This document shows positions 1 through 9,110 of a stretch of 54,231 nt of DNA, one piece after another. The stretch lies in contig NZ_JAAFHA010000018.1 in assembly GCF_010365055.1 (NCBI RefSeq), positions 1 through 54,231 on the forward strand. Direction: 5' to 3'. The notes beneath the pieces are model-generated. The model searched no databases. It was not told the DNA's origin and was given only the letters and a program-made list of their open reading frames with translations. Numbering within the stretch: position 1 is the first letter of the stretch; each line of letters begins with the position of its first letter. The translations under genes were made by a program, and so were the position numbers. The stretch comes from Rhodoferax sp. Lineage in GTDB: Bacteria > Pseudomonadota > Gammaproteobacteria > Burkholderiales > Burkholderiaceae_C.

Positions 1-1
1 T

Positions 2-298
2 AAAGCGCAGTGCACGGCCTGCCATACCGCGGGCGTCGTCGGCGCCCCCAAATTTGGCGATGCAGCGGCTTGGGCGCCGCGCATCCAGACCGGCTATGAC
101 GCATTGCTGAACGCGGCGCTCAAAGGCAAGAATGCCATGGCCGCTCAAGGTGGCGGTGAGTTTCAGGACCTGGAAATCGGTCGCGCAGTCGTCTATATGG
201 CGAACGCCGCCGGTGGCAAATTTGCCGAGCCGCAAGCCGCCGGCGCTCCGGCTGAAGCGGCATCAGCGCCGGCTGAAGCTGCATCCGCAGCCAAATAG
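2..298 (+). CDS. Cytochrome c5-type c-type cytochrome, C-terminal part (5' truncated by window)
   Basis: The open frame enters at the left edge and stops at 296-298. It shows one haem-binding motif CTACH (codons 11-25) and a downstream Met in VVYMANAAG that fits the sixth haem ligand, so this is a class I monohaem cytochrome c, most like the c5 family that carries electrons in the periplasm. The last ~20 residues are a low-complexity Ala/Pro/Glu tail made of two near-identical copies of APAEAAS. The N-terminus and signal peptide lie outside the window. A rho-independent terminator follows 24 bases after the stop, so this ends its transcription unit. Confidence 0.8.
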   Translation, partial: KAQCTACHTAGVVGAPKFGDAAAWAPRIQTGYDALLNAALKGKNAMAAQGGGEFQDLEIGRAVVYMANAAGGKFAEPQAAGAPAEAASAPAEAASAAK

Positions 299-321
299 TC
301 CGCGTCTACCTGCCCCCACCA

Positions 322-345
322 TGCCGACTGTCAGTCGGCATTTTT
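322..345 (+). terminator. Rho-independent terminator after the cytochrome gene
   Basis: A 7-bp stem TGCCGAC/GTCGGCA with a five-base loop is followed directly by TTTTT. It lies just downstream of the cytochrome stop codon and upstream of rsmE. Confidence 0.8.
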
Positions 346-354
346 ATAACATTT

Positions 355-405
355 TGGCCACCAGCCCAGGTGGAATAAGCGTTACATGCTACTTATTTTA
401 TAGCG
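355..405 (-). repeat. Degenerate ~55-bp interspersed repeat, copy 1
   Basis: Read on the minus strand, this contains AAGTAGCATGTAACGC, then about 12 bases, then GGGCTGGTGGCC. This matches the pattern AGCTGCT-N(~20)-GGGCTAGAGGC shared with copies at 4134, 13124, 19203, 50293 and 50851. It fills most of the gap before rsmE. Confidence 0.5.
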
Positions 406-430
406 TAAGATAGTTCCGCCCGATTTCTTC

Positions 431-1207
431 ATGCCCCGTTTCTACTGCCCCACCTCGCTGCGCTGCGGCGACTTGCTTGACCTGCCGGCCAGCGCGGCCC
501 GCCACGTGCAAGTGCTGCGCCTGCAGCCGGGTGACCACATCACACTGTTCAACGGGGGCCCCGGCTGGGCCGCGGACGCGGCAGCGCACCCCGGGGGTGA
601 GTTTGATGCCAGCGTCACGCGCATGGGTCGCAGCGATGTGCAGGTGCAGGTCGGCGCCTGGCACCCGGTAGAGCGCGAGGCCGCGCATCAAGTGCACCTG
701 GCCGTGGGCATGCCGGCCAACGAGCGCATGGACTGGCTGGTCGAAAAAGCCACCGAACTGGGCGTGGCCAGCATTCAACCTTTGACGACCGAGCGCAGCG
801 TGCTGCGGCTCAACCCGGAGCGGGCCGTTAAAAAGCAAGCGCATTGGCAAAGCGTGGCCGTGGCCGCTTGCGAACAGTGCGGTGGCAACCGGGTGCCGGT
901 GATTCACGCGGTGATGACCTTGGCGGCGTGGCTCAAGGCGCGACCGCTTGAGGTGAGCGGGCGGCAGTTGGTGTTGTCCTTGCGTCCCGGTGCCCAAGGT
1001 GTGCGTGCGGCTGTGGCTGCCTGCGCGGGCCCTGCCGACACCAGCGCCGCCGGCGGCGTCACCTTTTTGTCCGGCCCGGAAGGCGGCCTGAGCCCGGCCG
1101 AGGAAGAGGCCGCGCTGGCCTGTGGCTTTGCGCCGGTGACACTGGGGCCGCGCGTGCTGCGCGCCGAAACCGCTGCCCTGGCCGCGCTGGCCGCCTTGCT
1201 GGTGTAA
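431..1207 (+). CDS. rsmE: 16S rRNA (uracil(1498)-N(3))-methyltransferase RsmE
   Basis: The 258-residue product has the usual length for RsmE, which methylates N3 of U1498 in 16S rRNA using S-adenosylmethionine. The N-terminal PUA-like part starts MPRFYCP and contains the typical HVQVLRLQPGD stretch. The C-terminal SPOUT knot shows GPEGGLSPAEEE (about residues 215-226) and LGPRVLRAETA, the family's cofactor-binding signature. The start is the ATG at 431. The gene stands alone: a terminator precedes it and the next gene begins about 150 bases downstream. Confidence 0.93.
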   Translation: MPRFYCPTSLRCGDLLDLPASAARHVQVLRLQPGDHITLFNGGPGWAADAAAHPGGEFDASVTRMGRSDVQVQVGAWHPVEREAAHQVHLAVGMPANERMDWLVEKATELGVASIQPLTTERSVLRLNPERAVKKQAHWQSVAVAACEQCGGNRVPVIHAVMTLAAWLKARPLEVSGRQLVLSLRPGAQGVRAAVAACAGPADTSAAGGVTFLSGPEGGLSPAEEEAALACGFAPVTLGPRVLRAETAALAALAALLV

Positions 1208-1363
1208 GGGCGCCGCCTGCGCGGATTCCGGGCGATTCGTAGGCGTAGGGCCGGCGCTCAGATAAGCGCCCACCCATTTTCCTTGTAGGACATGCGGTTT
1301 CTCAAAGAAAGCCGAGATACGAGTGATATAAGAAAAAGCATGAACAACTCAACAGGACGAAAC

Positions 1364-2017
1364 ATGAAAACCATCGCATCAAAGACTCGCACCATTATTT
1401 TCAGCATGAGCGCTGTTGCCCTGCTGGTCAGCGGCTGCGCCAACATGACCGAGACCCAGCGCAGCTCAGCCATCGGCGCCGGCGTGGGCGCGTTGGCGGG
1501 TGCCGCTATTGGCGACAGCCGCCAGTCGACTGCGATCGGTGCTGGCGTCGGCGCACTGGGCGGCTACATCTGGTCGCAGCAGATGGCCAAGAAGAAGGCG
1601 GAGATGGAACGCGCCACGGCAGGCACGGGTGTGGATGTCATGCAGACAGCTGACAACCAGCTCAAGCTCAATATTCCGAGCGACATTTCGTTCGACGTCA
1701 ATCGCTTTGACATCAAGCCCAATATGCGGCCGATCCTGGACCAGTTTGCACAGGGCTTGAGCAACCAGCCCAACACCGAAATCCGCATCATCGGCCACAC
1801 CGACAGCACGGGCTCGGACAGCATCAACAACCCCTTGTCGGTCAACCGTGCTGCCAGTGCGCGCGATTACCTGATGGCCCGTGGCGTGGATGGCCGGCGC
1901 GTCCAGATTGATGGCCGCGGCTCGTATGAGCCGATTGCCGACAACAACACCGATCGCGGCCGGGCCCAGAACCGCCGCATCGAAATCTACCTGGCCGAGC
2001 GCTCAGCCAGCCGGTAG
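1364..2017 (+). CDS. OmpA-family lipoprotein with glycine-zipper and peptidoglycan-binding domains
   Basis: This 217-residue protein has a lipoprotein signal peptide ending LLVSGC. A glycine-zipper segment follows (repeated AIGAGVGAL, about residues 38-70), then an OmpA C-terminal domain (about 105-215) with the hallmarks FDVNRFDI, GHTDSTG, LSVNRAASAR and RGRAQNRRIEI. The family anchors the outer membrane to peptidoglycan. I chose the ATG at 1364 because CAGGA lies seven bases upstream and the signal peptide begins there; an in-frame upstream start at 1292 would add a non-hydrophobic leader. It resembles the YiaD type. The gene appears monocistronic. Confidence 0.9.
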   Translation: MKTIASKTRTIIFSMSAVALLVSGCANMTETQRSSAIGAGVGALAGAAIGDSRQSTAIGAGVGALGGYIWSQQMAKKKAEMERATAGTGVDVMQTADNQLKLNIPSDISFDVNRFDIKPNMRPILDQFAQGLSNQPNTEIRIIGHTDSTGSDSINNPLSVNRAASARDYLMARGVDGRRVQIDGRGSYEPIADNNTDRGRAQNRRIEIYLAERSASR

Positions 2018-2140
2018 TCATTGCTGTGATGCCGTCAGGCCTGCGCTTGCAGGTCTTCGGTGTCCTTATCTGGAAAATAGCCACGGAACGCGCTGAGGCA
2101 GGCGCCCTGCACCCGTGCGACCAAACGCCAGCTGCCAGCG

Positions 2141-3550
2141 TCAAGCCCGCATCAGCGCTTCAATCTCGTCGACCGTCACCGGCACGTCGCGGCTGATCAG
2201 ATCGCAGCCGCTGGCGGTGACGATGGCATCGTCTTCAATGCGGATACCGATGTTGTGAAATTGGGCAGGCACGCCCTCCGCCGGTCGCACATAAATGCCG
2301 GGCTCCAGCGTCAGCACCATGCCGGGCTGCAGGATGCGCGCCGGCCGGTCCTTGATGAGCTCACCGGTGAGCGCGTCCTTGCGCGTGCTGACAGTGCCAA
2401 TCTCCGAGGGCTCGGTGTAGGCGCCGCAGTCATGCACGTCCATGCCGATCCAGTGCCCGGTGCGGTGCATGTAGAACTGGAAGTAGGCGCGCTTCTCGAT
2501 CACGTCCTCCAGACTGCCGACCTTGTTCCGGTCAAGCAGCTCGAGGTCGAGCATGCCTTGCGCCAGCACCTTGACGCTGGCCTCGTGCGGGTCGGTAAAA
2601 CGCGCACCGGCGCGGGTGGCGCCAACGGCCGCTTCTTGCGACGCCAGCACCAGTTCGTACAACACACGCTGCGGCCCGGTGAACTTGCCGTTGGCGGGGA
2701 AGGTGCGGGTGATGTCACTGGCGTAGCCGTCGAGCTCGCAGGCGGCGTCGATCAGCACCAGTTCACCGTCACGCACTTGTCCCGCGTCGGCGCGGTAGTG
2801 CAACACGCAGGCATTGGCCCCGGCGGCCACGATGGAGCCGTAGGCCGGGGCCTGCGAGCCGTGGCGGCGAAACTCGTGCAAGAGCTCGGCGTCCAGGTGG
2901 TATTCGCGCACGTCCTGGCCCGCGCGCAGCATCCTGCTTGAGAGCTGCATGGCGCGAATGTGGGCACCGGCACTGATTTGCGCGGCACGCCGCATGGTGG
3001 CCTGCTCGTGCGCGTCTTTCACCAGGCGCATTTCATCGAGCACGCCGCACAGGTCGCGCTGCTGCTCGGGGCACAGCGTGCCGTAACGCACGCGGGCGCG
3101 CACGCTGTGCAGCCAGCCGTCAATGCGGGTCTCCAGCCCCTTGTGCGTGGCAAACGGGTACCAGACGGCCTCAAAACCATCGAGCAGAGCGGGCATCTGG
3201 GCGTCCATGTCGCCAACAGCAATGGCCGCGTCAACACCGAGGGCTGCCGGTGCCGCCTGCGGACCCAGTCGAAAGCCGTCCCAGATTTCACGCTCGGGGT
3301 CTTTGGTCTGGCAAAACAGCGTGCTCTTGCCGTCGCCGGTGATGACCAGCCAGGCTTTGGGCTCCGTGAACCCGCTCAGGTAGTAGAAATAGCTGTCGGG
3401 GCGGTAGAGAAAATCGCTGTCGCGGTTGCGCTGCTGCTCGGGTGCGGTGGGGATGATGGCGATGCCGTGCGGGCCGATGAGCTTGGCCAGTTGCGCGCGA
3501 CGCTGGGCGTAGCCGGCATCGGCAGTTTTTGCGAGAGCTGTTGCGGTCAT
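2141..3550 (-). CDS. pepP: Xaa-Pro aminopeptidase (aminopeptidase P)
   Basis: The 469-residue protein is a full-length M24B metallopeptidase that removes N-terminal residues next to proline in the cytoplasm. The N-terminal creatinase-like domain (about 15-160) includes the family-typical segment RDSDFLYRPDSYFYYLSGF. The catalytic pita-bread domain carries the expected dinuclear metal ligands: Asp in LIDAACE, Asp in SDITRTFP, His in GHWIGMDVHD, Glu in TLEPGIYV and Glu in GIRIEDD. Its ATG overlaps the TGA of murU by four bases (ATGA), so the two are translationally coupled, with murU first. Confidence 0.95.
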   Translation of the reverse strand: MTATALAKTADAGYAQRRAQLAKLIGPHGIAIIPTAPEQQRNRDSDFLYRPDSYFYYLSGFTEPKAWLVITGDGKSTLFCQTKDPEREIWDGFRLGPQAAPAALGVDAAIAVGDMDAQMPALLDGFEAVWYPFATHKGLETRIDGWLHSVRARVRYGTLCPEQQRDLCGVLDEMRLVKDAHEQATMRRAAQISAGAHIRAMQLSSRMLRAGQDVREYHLDAELLHEFRRHGSQAPAYGSIVAAGANACVLHYRADAGQVRDGELVLIDAACELDGYASDITRTFPANGKFTGPQRVLYELVLASQEAAVGATRAGARFTDPHEASVKVLAQGMLDLELLDRNKVGSLEDVIEKRAYFQFYMHRTGHWIGMDVHDCGAYTEPSEIGTVSTRKDALTGELIKDRPARILQPGMVLTLEPGIYVRPAEGVPAQFHNIGIRIEDDAIVTASGCDLISRDVPVTVDEIEALMRA

Positions 3551-4419
3551 GGGTGGGGCTCCAAAAGGCGTCGGGGGTGGGCAGAGGGTGAATTCAGATT
3601 CAAGGCGTGCAGCCGCTCGGGCGTGCCGACGTCGGTCCAGGGGCCGCCATACAGTTCGGCCGACACGAGTCCATTGTCCATGGCTGCGCGCAGGAGCGGC
3701 GCCAAAGGGGCTTTGACGCCGAGCGGGTTGCCGCTAGCGATGTTGCACCAGGGCGGCTCAAACAGGGCGCGGCGGTACAGGCCGATGCTGGAAAAGGTGT
3801 AGCGCGCTCGCGTATCTGGAGCAGGCAGATTGAGCGCCAGAGCGATGCCGCCAGTCTCGTCCAGGCCGAAGTCACCGCGCAGGTGGTGCGCCGGGTTGGG
3901 CACCAGCCAGAGGTGCGCCAGCTTGTCACTGGCGACAAAACGCGCCACCGCCGCGGCACTGAAGACAAAGTCAGGCACATACACATCACTGGCGAGCACC
4001 CAGAACACGTCTGCCTGGGCGCCAGCGGCCGCGGGCGGGCACAGCAGCGGCAAGGCGCGCGCAACGCCGCCGGCGGTTTCCAGCGCGCCGCCGAAATCCT
4101 CGCCTTCATGCGAATAGGAAATGGACAGATCGGTTTTATTTGATAGCTGCTCAGGCCGACTGGACGCTGGCTGGAGGCTGAAATGATCATTAAATCGTGC
4201 AGAAATCTGCAGCCCCAGCCAAGCCGTGTTGACCACCACACGGCGCACGCCCGCGCGGCTCAGCGCTTCCAGATGCCACTGCATCAGCGGCTTGCCATGC
4301 ACCGGCAGCAGCGGCTTTGGCGTGCTGTCGGTCAGCGGGCGCATGCGCTCGCCGCGGCCGGCCGCCAGCAGCATGGCGGCTACCTGGGGGCTGTCAGCGG
4401 GAGGAAGCACAGGGGACAC
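3547..4419 (-). CDS. murU: MurU-type nucleotidyltransferase (N-acetylmuramate-1-phosphate uridylyltransferase)
   Basis: This 290-residue GT-A nucleotidyltransferase starts with the pyrophosphorylase signature LAAGRGERMRPLTD followed by TPKPLLPV. In the known pathway MurU joins MurNAc-1-P to UTP in peptidoglycan recycling; no amgK partner is in the window. SYSHEGEDFGGALETAGG and LASDVYVPDF match the family. The start is a GTG at 4419, needed to keep the first beta strand. Residues 76-95 are an atypical insertion coinciding with a copy of the interspersed repeat (4134-4192), between the NTAWLG strand and the SYSHEG segment. The enzyme may tolerate it as a surface loop. Substrate is inferred from similarity only. 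Confidence 0.82.
   Translation of the reverse strand: MSPVLPPADSPQVAAMLLAAGRGERMRPLTDSTPKPLLPVHGKPLMQWHLEALSRAGVRRVVVNTAWLGLQISARFNDHFSLQPASSRPEQLSNKTDLSISYSHEGEDFGGALETAGGVARALPLLCPPAAAGAQADVFWVLASDVYVPDFVFSAAAVARFVASDKLAHLWLVPNPAHHLRGDFGLDETGGIALALNLPAPDTRARYTFSSIGLYRRALFEPPWCNIASGNPLGVKAPLAPLLRAAMDNGLVSAELYGGPWTDVGTPERLHALNLNSPSAHPRRLLEPHP
4134..4192 (+). repeat. Degenerate ~55-bp interspersed repeat, copy 2, inside murU
   Basis: The plus strand reads GATAGCTGCTCAGG, about 14 bases, then GGCTGGAGGCTG and ATCATTAAA. It matches copy 6 at 50851 closely (AGCTGCTCAG, then GGCTAGAGGCTG, then AATCATAG). It lies antisense and in frame within murU and encodes its residues 76-95. Confidence 0.6.
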
Positions 4420-4466
4420 GCGGCTGGGCGCTCAATGCGAGTGTGGCGCTGGACGACGCTTGGCTC

Positions 4467-5243
4467 TTACTGCTCGACAAAGGCCCGCTCGATCACGAAG
4501 TCGCCTTGCTTGGTAGTGTTGCCTTCCATGAAGTCGCGCTTTTCCAGCAGGTGTTTCAGGTCGCGCAGCATCTCGGGGCTGCCGCACAGCATCACGCGGT
4601 CGTGCGCCGGGTCGAACTTGGGCAAGCCCAGGTCCGCCTGCAATTGGCCGGTTTCCAGCAGCGTGGTGACGCGGCCCTGGTGCACAAAGGGTTCGCGCGT
4701 CACGGTCGGGTAGTACAGCAGCTTCTCCGACACCATATCGCCCAGAAACTCATGTTCGGGCAGCTCGAGTTTCAGGTAGTCGTGGTAGGCCAGCTCGGCC
4801 ACCTCGCGCACGCCGTGCACCAGAATGACCTTTTCAAAACGTTCATAGGTTTCGGGGTCGCGCACGATGCTCAGAAAGGGCGCCAGGCCGGTGCCGGTGC
4901 CGATCAGGTACAGGTTTTTCCCCGACAGCAAATAGTCAATCAGCAAGGTGCCGGTGGGTTTGCGCCCGACCACAATTTTGTCGCCCACCTTGATGTGCTG
5001 CAAGCGTGAGGTCAGGGGACCGTCCTGCACCTTGATGCTCAGGAACTCCAGATGATCTTCGTAGTTGGCGCTGGCGATGCTGTAGGCGCGCAACAGTGGC
5101 TTGCCGCTTTCCAGGCGCAGGCCGATCATGGTGAAGTGGCCGTTGGAGAAGCGCAGGGTCGGGTCGCGCGTGGTGGTGAAGCTGAACAGACGGTCGGTCC
5201 AGTGGTGAACGCTTAAAACGGTTTCTTCTAAAAAGGCACTCAT
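4467..5243 (-). CDS. fpr: Ferredoxin--NADP(+) reductase
   Basis: The 258-residue length is typical of the bacterial Fpr class, which exchanges electrons between NADPH and ferredoxin or flavodoxin. The FAD-binding motif RAYSIAS is at about residue 52. GTGTGLAPFLS marks the NADP-binding fold, MLCGSPEML the C-terminal part, and the chain ends FVEQ, close to the usual terminal extension of this subfamily. The ATG at 5243 is chosen because it gives the canonical N-terminus. It is transcribed away from the gspAB pair, with 116 bases between the divergent starts. Confidence 0.92.
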   Translation of the reverse strand: MSAFLEETVLSVHHWTDRLFSFTTTRDPTLRFSNGHFTMIGLRLESGKPLLRAYSIASANYEDHLEFLSIKVQDGPLTSRLQHIKVGDKIVVGRKPTGTLLIDYLLSGKNLYLIGTGTGLAPFLSIVRDPETYERFEKVILVHGVREVAELAYHDYLKLELPEHEFLGDMVSEKLLYYPTVTREPFVHQGRVTTLLETGQLQADLGLPKFDPAHDRVMLCGSPEMLRDLKHLLEKRDFMEGNTTKQGDFVIERAFVEQ

Positions 5244-5359
5244 AGCGGGTCTTTAAAAATTCCAAGGGGCAACAGGGTGAGGGGCGGATTGTAGAACCCG
5301 GGGTCCTCGGGCGGACACGCGGCAGACACCGCTGCAGCTCGGGGTTATCCTTGCCACTT

Positions 5360-7051
5360 ATGTACTCGCAGCATTTCGGCTTGAGCCAAGACCCCTTTTC
5401 CATCGCGCCCGACCCGCGCTACCTGTTCATGAGCGAGCGCCACCGCGAGGCGCTGGCGCATCTGCTGTACGGCGTGGTCGGCTCGGGTGGGGCGGCCGCC
5501 GGCACCAGTGGCACCGGCGGCGGGTTTGTTCTGCTCACCGGCGACATCGGCACCGGCAAGACCACGATTTGCCGCTGCTTCCTGGAGCAGATCCCCAGCG
5601 GCTGCCAGGTGGCCTACATCTTCAACCCCAAACTCAGCGTGACGGAGTTGCTGCAGTCCATCTGCGAGGAGTTCCACATCACGCTGGCGCCTGCCGCCTC
5701 GGGCGCACCCACGGGCAAGGACTACATCGACGCGCTCAATGCCTTCTTGCTGCAACGCCACGCCAGCGGGCAAAGCAGCGTGCTCATCATCGACGAGGCG
5801 CAGAACCTGCAAGCCGAGGTTCTGGAGCAGCTTCGCCTGCTGACCAACCTGGAAACCAACGAGCGCAAGCTGCTGCAGATCGTGCTGATCGGCCAGCCCG
5901 AACTGCGTGCCCTGCTGGCGCGCCCGGAGCTTGAACAGCTCGCCCAGCGCGTGATTGCGCGTTTTCACCTGGACGCCTTGAGCGCCGCCGAGAGCAACCA
6001 GTACATCGGGCACCGGCTGGCGGTGGCCGGCCACACCGGCGCGCTGCCGTTTGACCGGGCGTCCCTGCAGCGCATCCACCGCCTCGCGCGCGGCGTGCCG
6101 CGGCGCATCAACCTGCTGTGTGGACGCGCGCTGCTGGGGGCCTGGGCCAGCGGCTTGCCGCGCGTCAACCGGCGCGTGGTGGACAAGGCGGCGGCCGAGG
6201 TGTTCGGGCCCGACAGCGCTCGCTCGACCAGCAGCAGCCCATGGCGCAGCGCCTACGCGCTCGGCGGTCTGGGTTTGGCGGTCGGCGTCGCGCTGGCAGG
6301 GGCCTTGCTGTGGCCACGCCAGCAGCCGACGCAGCCGCCAACCCCGGCCCCTGTGTCAGCCGCGCCCGTTGCCGCGTTGGCGCCGATCAAGGCGGCGCCG
6401 GCGCTGCCAAGTTCGCCTGAAGAGATCGCTGGCCTGCTGGCGCAAATGCCGCGCGATATCAACCCGGCCTGGCGGGCGCTGGCCGGCCGCTGGGCACTGC
6501 CCGCCCTAGCAGGCGTGAGCGACGGGGATCCGTGCCTGGCGGCGGCGGCGCTTGGGCTCCAGTGCTACCGCACCAACCGGCTCAGCGTCCCTTTGCTGCG
6601 CCAGCTCGGGCGCCCCGGCATCCTGACCCTGCAAGCGCAAGACGGCGCACCGGTGTACGCCGTGCTGGTGGGCCTGGGCGAACAGACCGCCACGCTGCAA
6701 GTGGGGTCCAGCTTGCATCGCGTCCGTCTGGTGGCGCTGGGTGGACTCTGGCGTGGCGACTTTGCCACCTTCTGGCGGGCGCCGCCGGGCTATGCCGGCG
6801 ATCTGTCTGACGGCAGCCGTGGACCCTTGATCGACCAGCTGGCGACCCAACTGGCGCAGATCGATGGGGCGCCAGCAGCGGGGGCGGGGGCGGCCCCGCA
6901 ACAACTCGATGCGGCGCTGCGGGCCCGGGTGCGCGCCTTTCAGCGCGCCCAAGGCCTGCAACCCGACGGCCAGCCCGGCCCCATGACTTTCCTGCAACTC
7001 GACAGCGCCACGGGCGGCAGTGGCCCGCGTCTTTCGACTGACCCGAATTGA
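5360..7051 (+). CDS. gspA: GspA/ExeA-family AAA ATPase with C-terminal peptidoglycan-binding domain
   Basis: This 563-residue protein opens with the family-typical MYSQHFGLSQDPF and DPRYLFMSERH. The ATPase domain (about 40-275) has Walker A GDIGTGKTT and Walker B VLIIDEAQN. A single membrane segment lies at about 298-318 (LGGLGLAVGVALAGALLW), followed by a Pro/Ala-rich linker, a periplasmic region and a C-terminal PG_binding_1-like segment (LRARVRAFQRAQGLQPDG). GspA with GspB helps the type II secretin pass through and assemble at the peptidoglycan layer. The ATG at 5360 is preferred over a TTG nine bases upstream. It is followed four bases later by gspB. Confidence 0.88.
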   Translation: MYSQHFGLSQDPFSIAPDPRYLFMSERHREALAHLLYGVVGSGGAAAGTSGTGGGFVLLTGDIGTGKTTICRCFLEQIPSGCQVAYIFNPKLSVTELLQSICEEFHITLAPAASGAPTGKDYIDALNAFLLQRHASGQSSVLIIDEAQNLQAEVLEQLRLLTNLETNERKLLQIVLIGQPELRALLARPELEQLAQRVIARFHLDALSAAESNQYIGHRLAVAGHTGALPFDRASLQRIHRLARGVPRRINLLCGRALLGAWASGLPRVNRRVVDKAAAEVFGPDSARSTSSSPWRSAYALGGLGLAVGVALAGALLWPRQQPTQPPTPAPVSAAPVAALAPIKAAPALPSSPEEIAGLLAQMPRDINPAWRALAGRWALPALAGVSDGDPCLAAAALGLQCYRTNRLSVPLLRQLGRPGILTLQAQDGAPVYAVLVGLGEQTATLQVGSSLHRVRLVALGGLWRGDFATFWRAPPGYAGDLSDGSRGPLIDQLATQLAQIDGAPAAGAGAAPQQLDAALRARVRAFQRAQGLQPDGQPGPMTFLQLDSATGGSGPRLSTDPN

Positions 7052-7055
7052 ACCC

Positions 7056-7709
7056 ATGTCCTACATCCTCGACGCCCTGAAGCGGGCCGATACCGAACGT
7101 GAGCGCGGCAACGTGCCCGGCGTGCACACGCGCCAAATGGCGACCCCCAGCGGTCACGTCGTGCCCAGTGAACGCAGTCGGCTCTGGCTGGCCGTCGCTG
7201 CGGCCGTGGCGATCGGTGCCATCGGGGTTGGCCTGTGGATGTGGCAATCAGCGGCCGAAGCGCCGCTCGCGGTGGCCCTGAAACCCGTCGTGGTTCAACC
7301 CCCGGTGACTACAGCGACGGCGCCGCCGGTCGCGGCCCTCGCGCCCGCCACTGTCAAGCCAGCGCCAAAGCCGACGCGGGCGGCGCCTGCCGTTGCATCG
7401 CCAGCGCGATCCAAACCTGAGGTCAAGCCCGAGCCGAATATCGCGGTCACAGCGCCAGCCAAAACAACGCCCACCTTGCCCGCGGTGCCGCTGCTCAGTG
7501 AGTTGCCTGAGGACCTGCGGCGCCAAGTCCCGGCGTTGACCGTCACCGGCGCCGTCTACTCGGAAAATCCGGCGCAACGGCTACTGCTGGTCAACAACCT
7601 GGTGCTGACCCAAGGCGCCCTGGCGGCGCCCGAGCTGACGCTGGAAGAAATCCGGGCACGCAGTTCAGTGTTCAGTTTCCGCGGCACGCGCTTTCGGGTC
7701 GCTCATTAG
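7056..7709 (+). CDS. gspB: GspB-type general secretion pathway protein
   Basis: The 217-residue product begins MSYILDALKRADTERERG, the conserved start of GspB/ExeB proteins. A transmembrane helix lies at about residues 46-66, then a Pro/Ala/Lys-rich linker, then a C-terminal periplasmic domain with LTVTGAVYSENPAQRLLLVN, the part that works with GspA at peptidoglycan. It starts four bases after the gspA stop, so the two form an operon. No other type II secretion gene is in the window, so the main gsp cluster, if present, is elsewhere. Confidence 0.88.
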   Translation: MSYILDALKRADTERERGNVPGVHTRQMATPSGHVVPSERSRLWLAVAAAVAIGAIGVGLWMWQSAAEAPLAVALKPVVVQPPVTTATAPPVAALAPATVKPAPKPTRAAPAVASPARSKPEVKPEPNIAVTAPAKTTPTLPAVPLLSELPEDLRRQVPALTVTGAVYSENPAQRLLLVNNLVLTQGALAAPELTLEEIRARSSVFSFRGTRFRVAH

Positions 7710-7750
7710 CCGGGCAGTCTTGCTACCCGGCATTTCCGGCTTGCCAAACT

Positions 7751-7777
7751 ATTCTGGCGCCACCAAGGCGCCAGAAT
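7751..7777. terminator. Bidirectional terminator between gspB and the YXWGXW-protein gene
   Basis: A perfect 11-bp inverted repeat (ATTCTGGCGCC / GGCGCCAGAAT) with a five-base loop sits between the convergent genes, flanked by A/T-rich bases. A weaker 6-bp stem (GCCGGG/CCCGGC, 7709-7731) begins at the gspB stop codon. Confidence 0.65.
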
Positions 7778-7811
7778 AAATCGGGAGTCGCTACTGAAGT
7801 GATTGCAGACA

Positions 7812-8240
7812 TCAATCCTTGTGCTTGCCATTCCCGCGATGCTTGCCGTTGTCGCCATCCTCGCCATGACCGTTTTTCCAGTGCTTGGGCTTCTTCTGTT
7901 TTTCAATCTTGACGACCTTGTAGTTGTCATCGCGCTGCCAATGGCCCGGTTGGCGCACATAGACCGTGCCCCGCTGGTCCCAACGGTCAGGCGCCCAGCG
8001 GTAGCCGTCGCGCTGAACGATGGTGCGTCCGCGCACCCAGATGTGACGATCGCCATTGAGCGTCCAGTAGCCCGGTGCCCAGGCGTAGCCCGGCGCGATG
8101 ACCGGCCTGGCTTCATACAGCGGTGCCGGCGGCCCGAGGTTGATGTTGACGCTGATTTGCGCAAACGCGGGCACGGCGACGGCACTGGCCGCCACCAGGA
8201 CAGACAGCACGAGATGCCGGACTTTATTGCTTGCTTTCAT
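7812..8240 (-). CDS. YXWGXW repeat-containing exported protein
   Basis: This is a 142-residue small secreted protein. A signal peptide (about 1-27) ends AVPAFA. The mature part has three aromatic repeats, APGYWTLNGDRHIWVRG, DGYRWAPDRWDQRG and RQPGHW, matching the Tyr-x-Trp repeats of the YXWGXW family, whose function is unknown. The last ~35 residues are very basic and polar (Lys, His, Gly, Asp), ending GNGKHKD. It appears monocistronic and converges on gspB across a strong hairpin. Confidence 0.8.
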   Translation of the reverse strand: MKASNKVRHLVLSVLVAASAVAVPAFAQISVNINLGPPAPLYEARPVIAPGYAWAPGYWTLNGDRHIWVRGRTIVQRDGYRWAPDRWDQRGTVYVRQPGHWQRDDNYKVVKIEKQKKPKHWKNGHGEDGDNGKHRGNGKHKD

Positions 8241-8977
<737 letters not shown>

Positions 8978-8988
8978 GCCAAGTCCCG

Positions 8989-9017
8989 GGCGAGCCGACT
9001 TGCATGGTCGGCTCGCC
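8989..9017. repeat. Perfect 11-bp inverted repeat downstream of the collagen-like gene
   Basis: GGCGAGCCGAC and GTCGGCTCGCC enclose a seven-base loop, 12 bases after the stop codon. There is no T tract, so it is more likely an RNA-stabilising or partial termination hairpin than a full terminator. Confidence 0.5.
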
Positions 9018-9071
9018 TGGTAGGCTATGCCTGTCGGCATTGTCCAAGGTAGGCGGACAATGGATCCCTAG

Positions 9072-9101
9072 ACTGCGCCTTCCCTGGCGCAGTATTTATT
9101 T
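9072..9101 (+). terminator. Probable terminator upstream of the AsmA gene
   Basis: An 8-bp stem ACTGCGCC/GGCGCAGT with a six-base loop is followed by ATTTATTT. It probably ends the collagen-like transcript and separates it from the AsmA operon, whose start codon is at 9111. Confidence 0.6.
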
Positions 9102-9110
9102 GGAAGAAAC

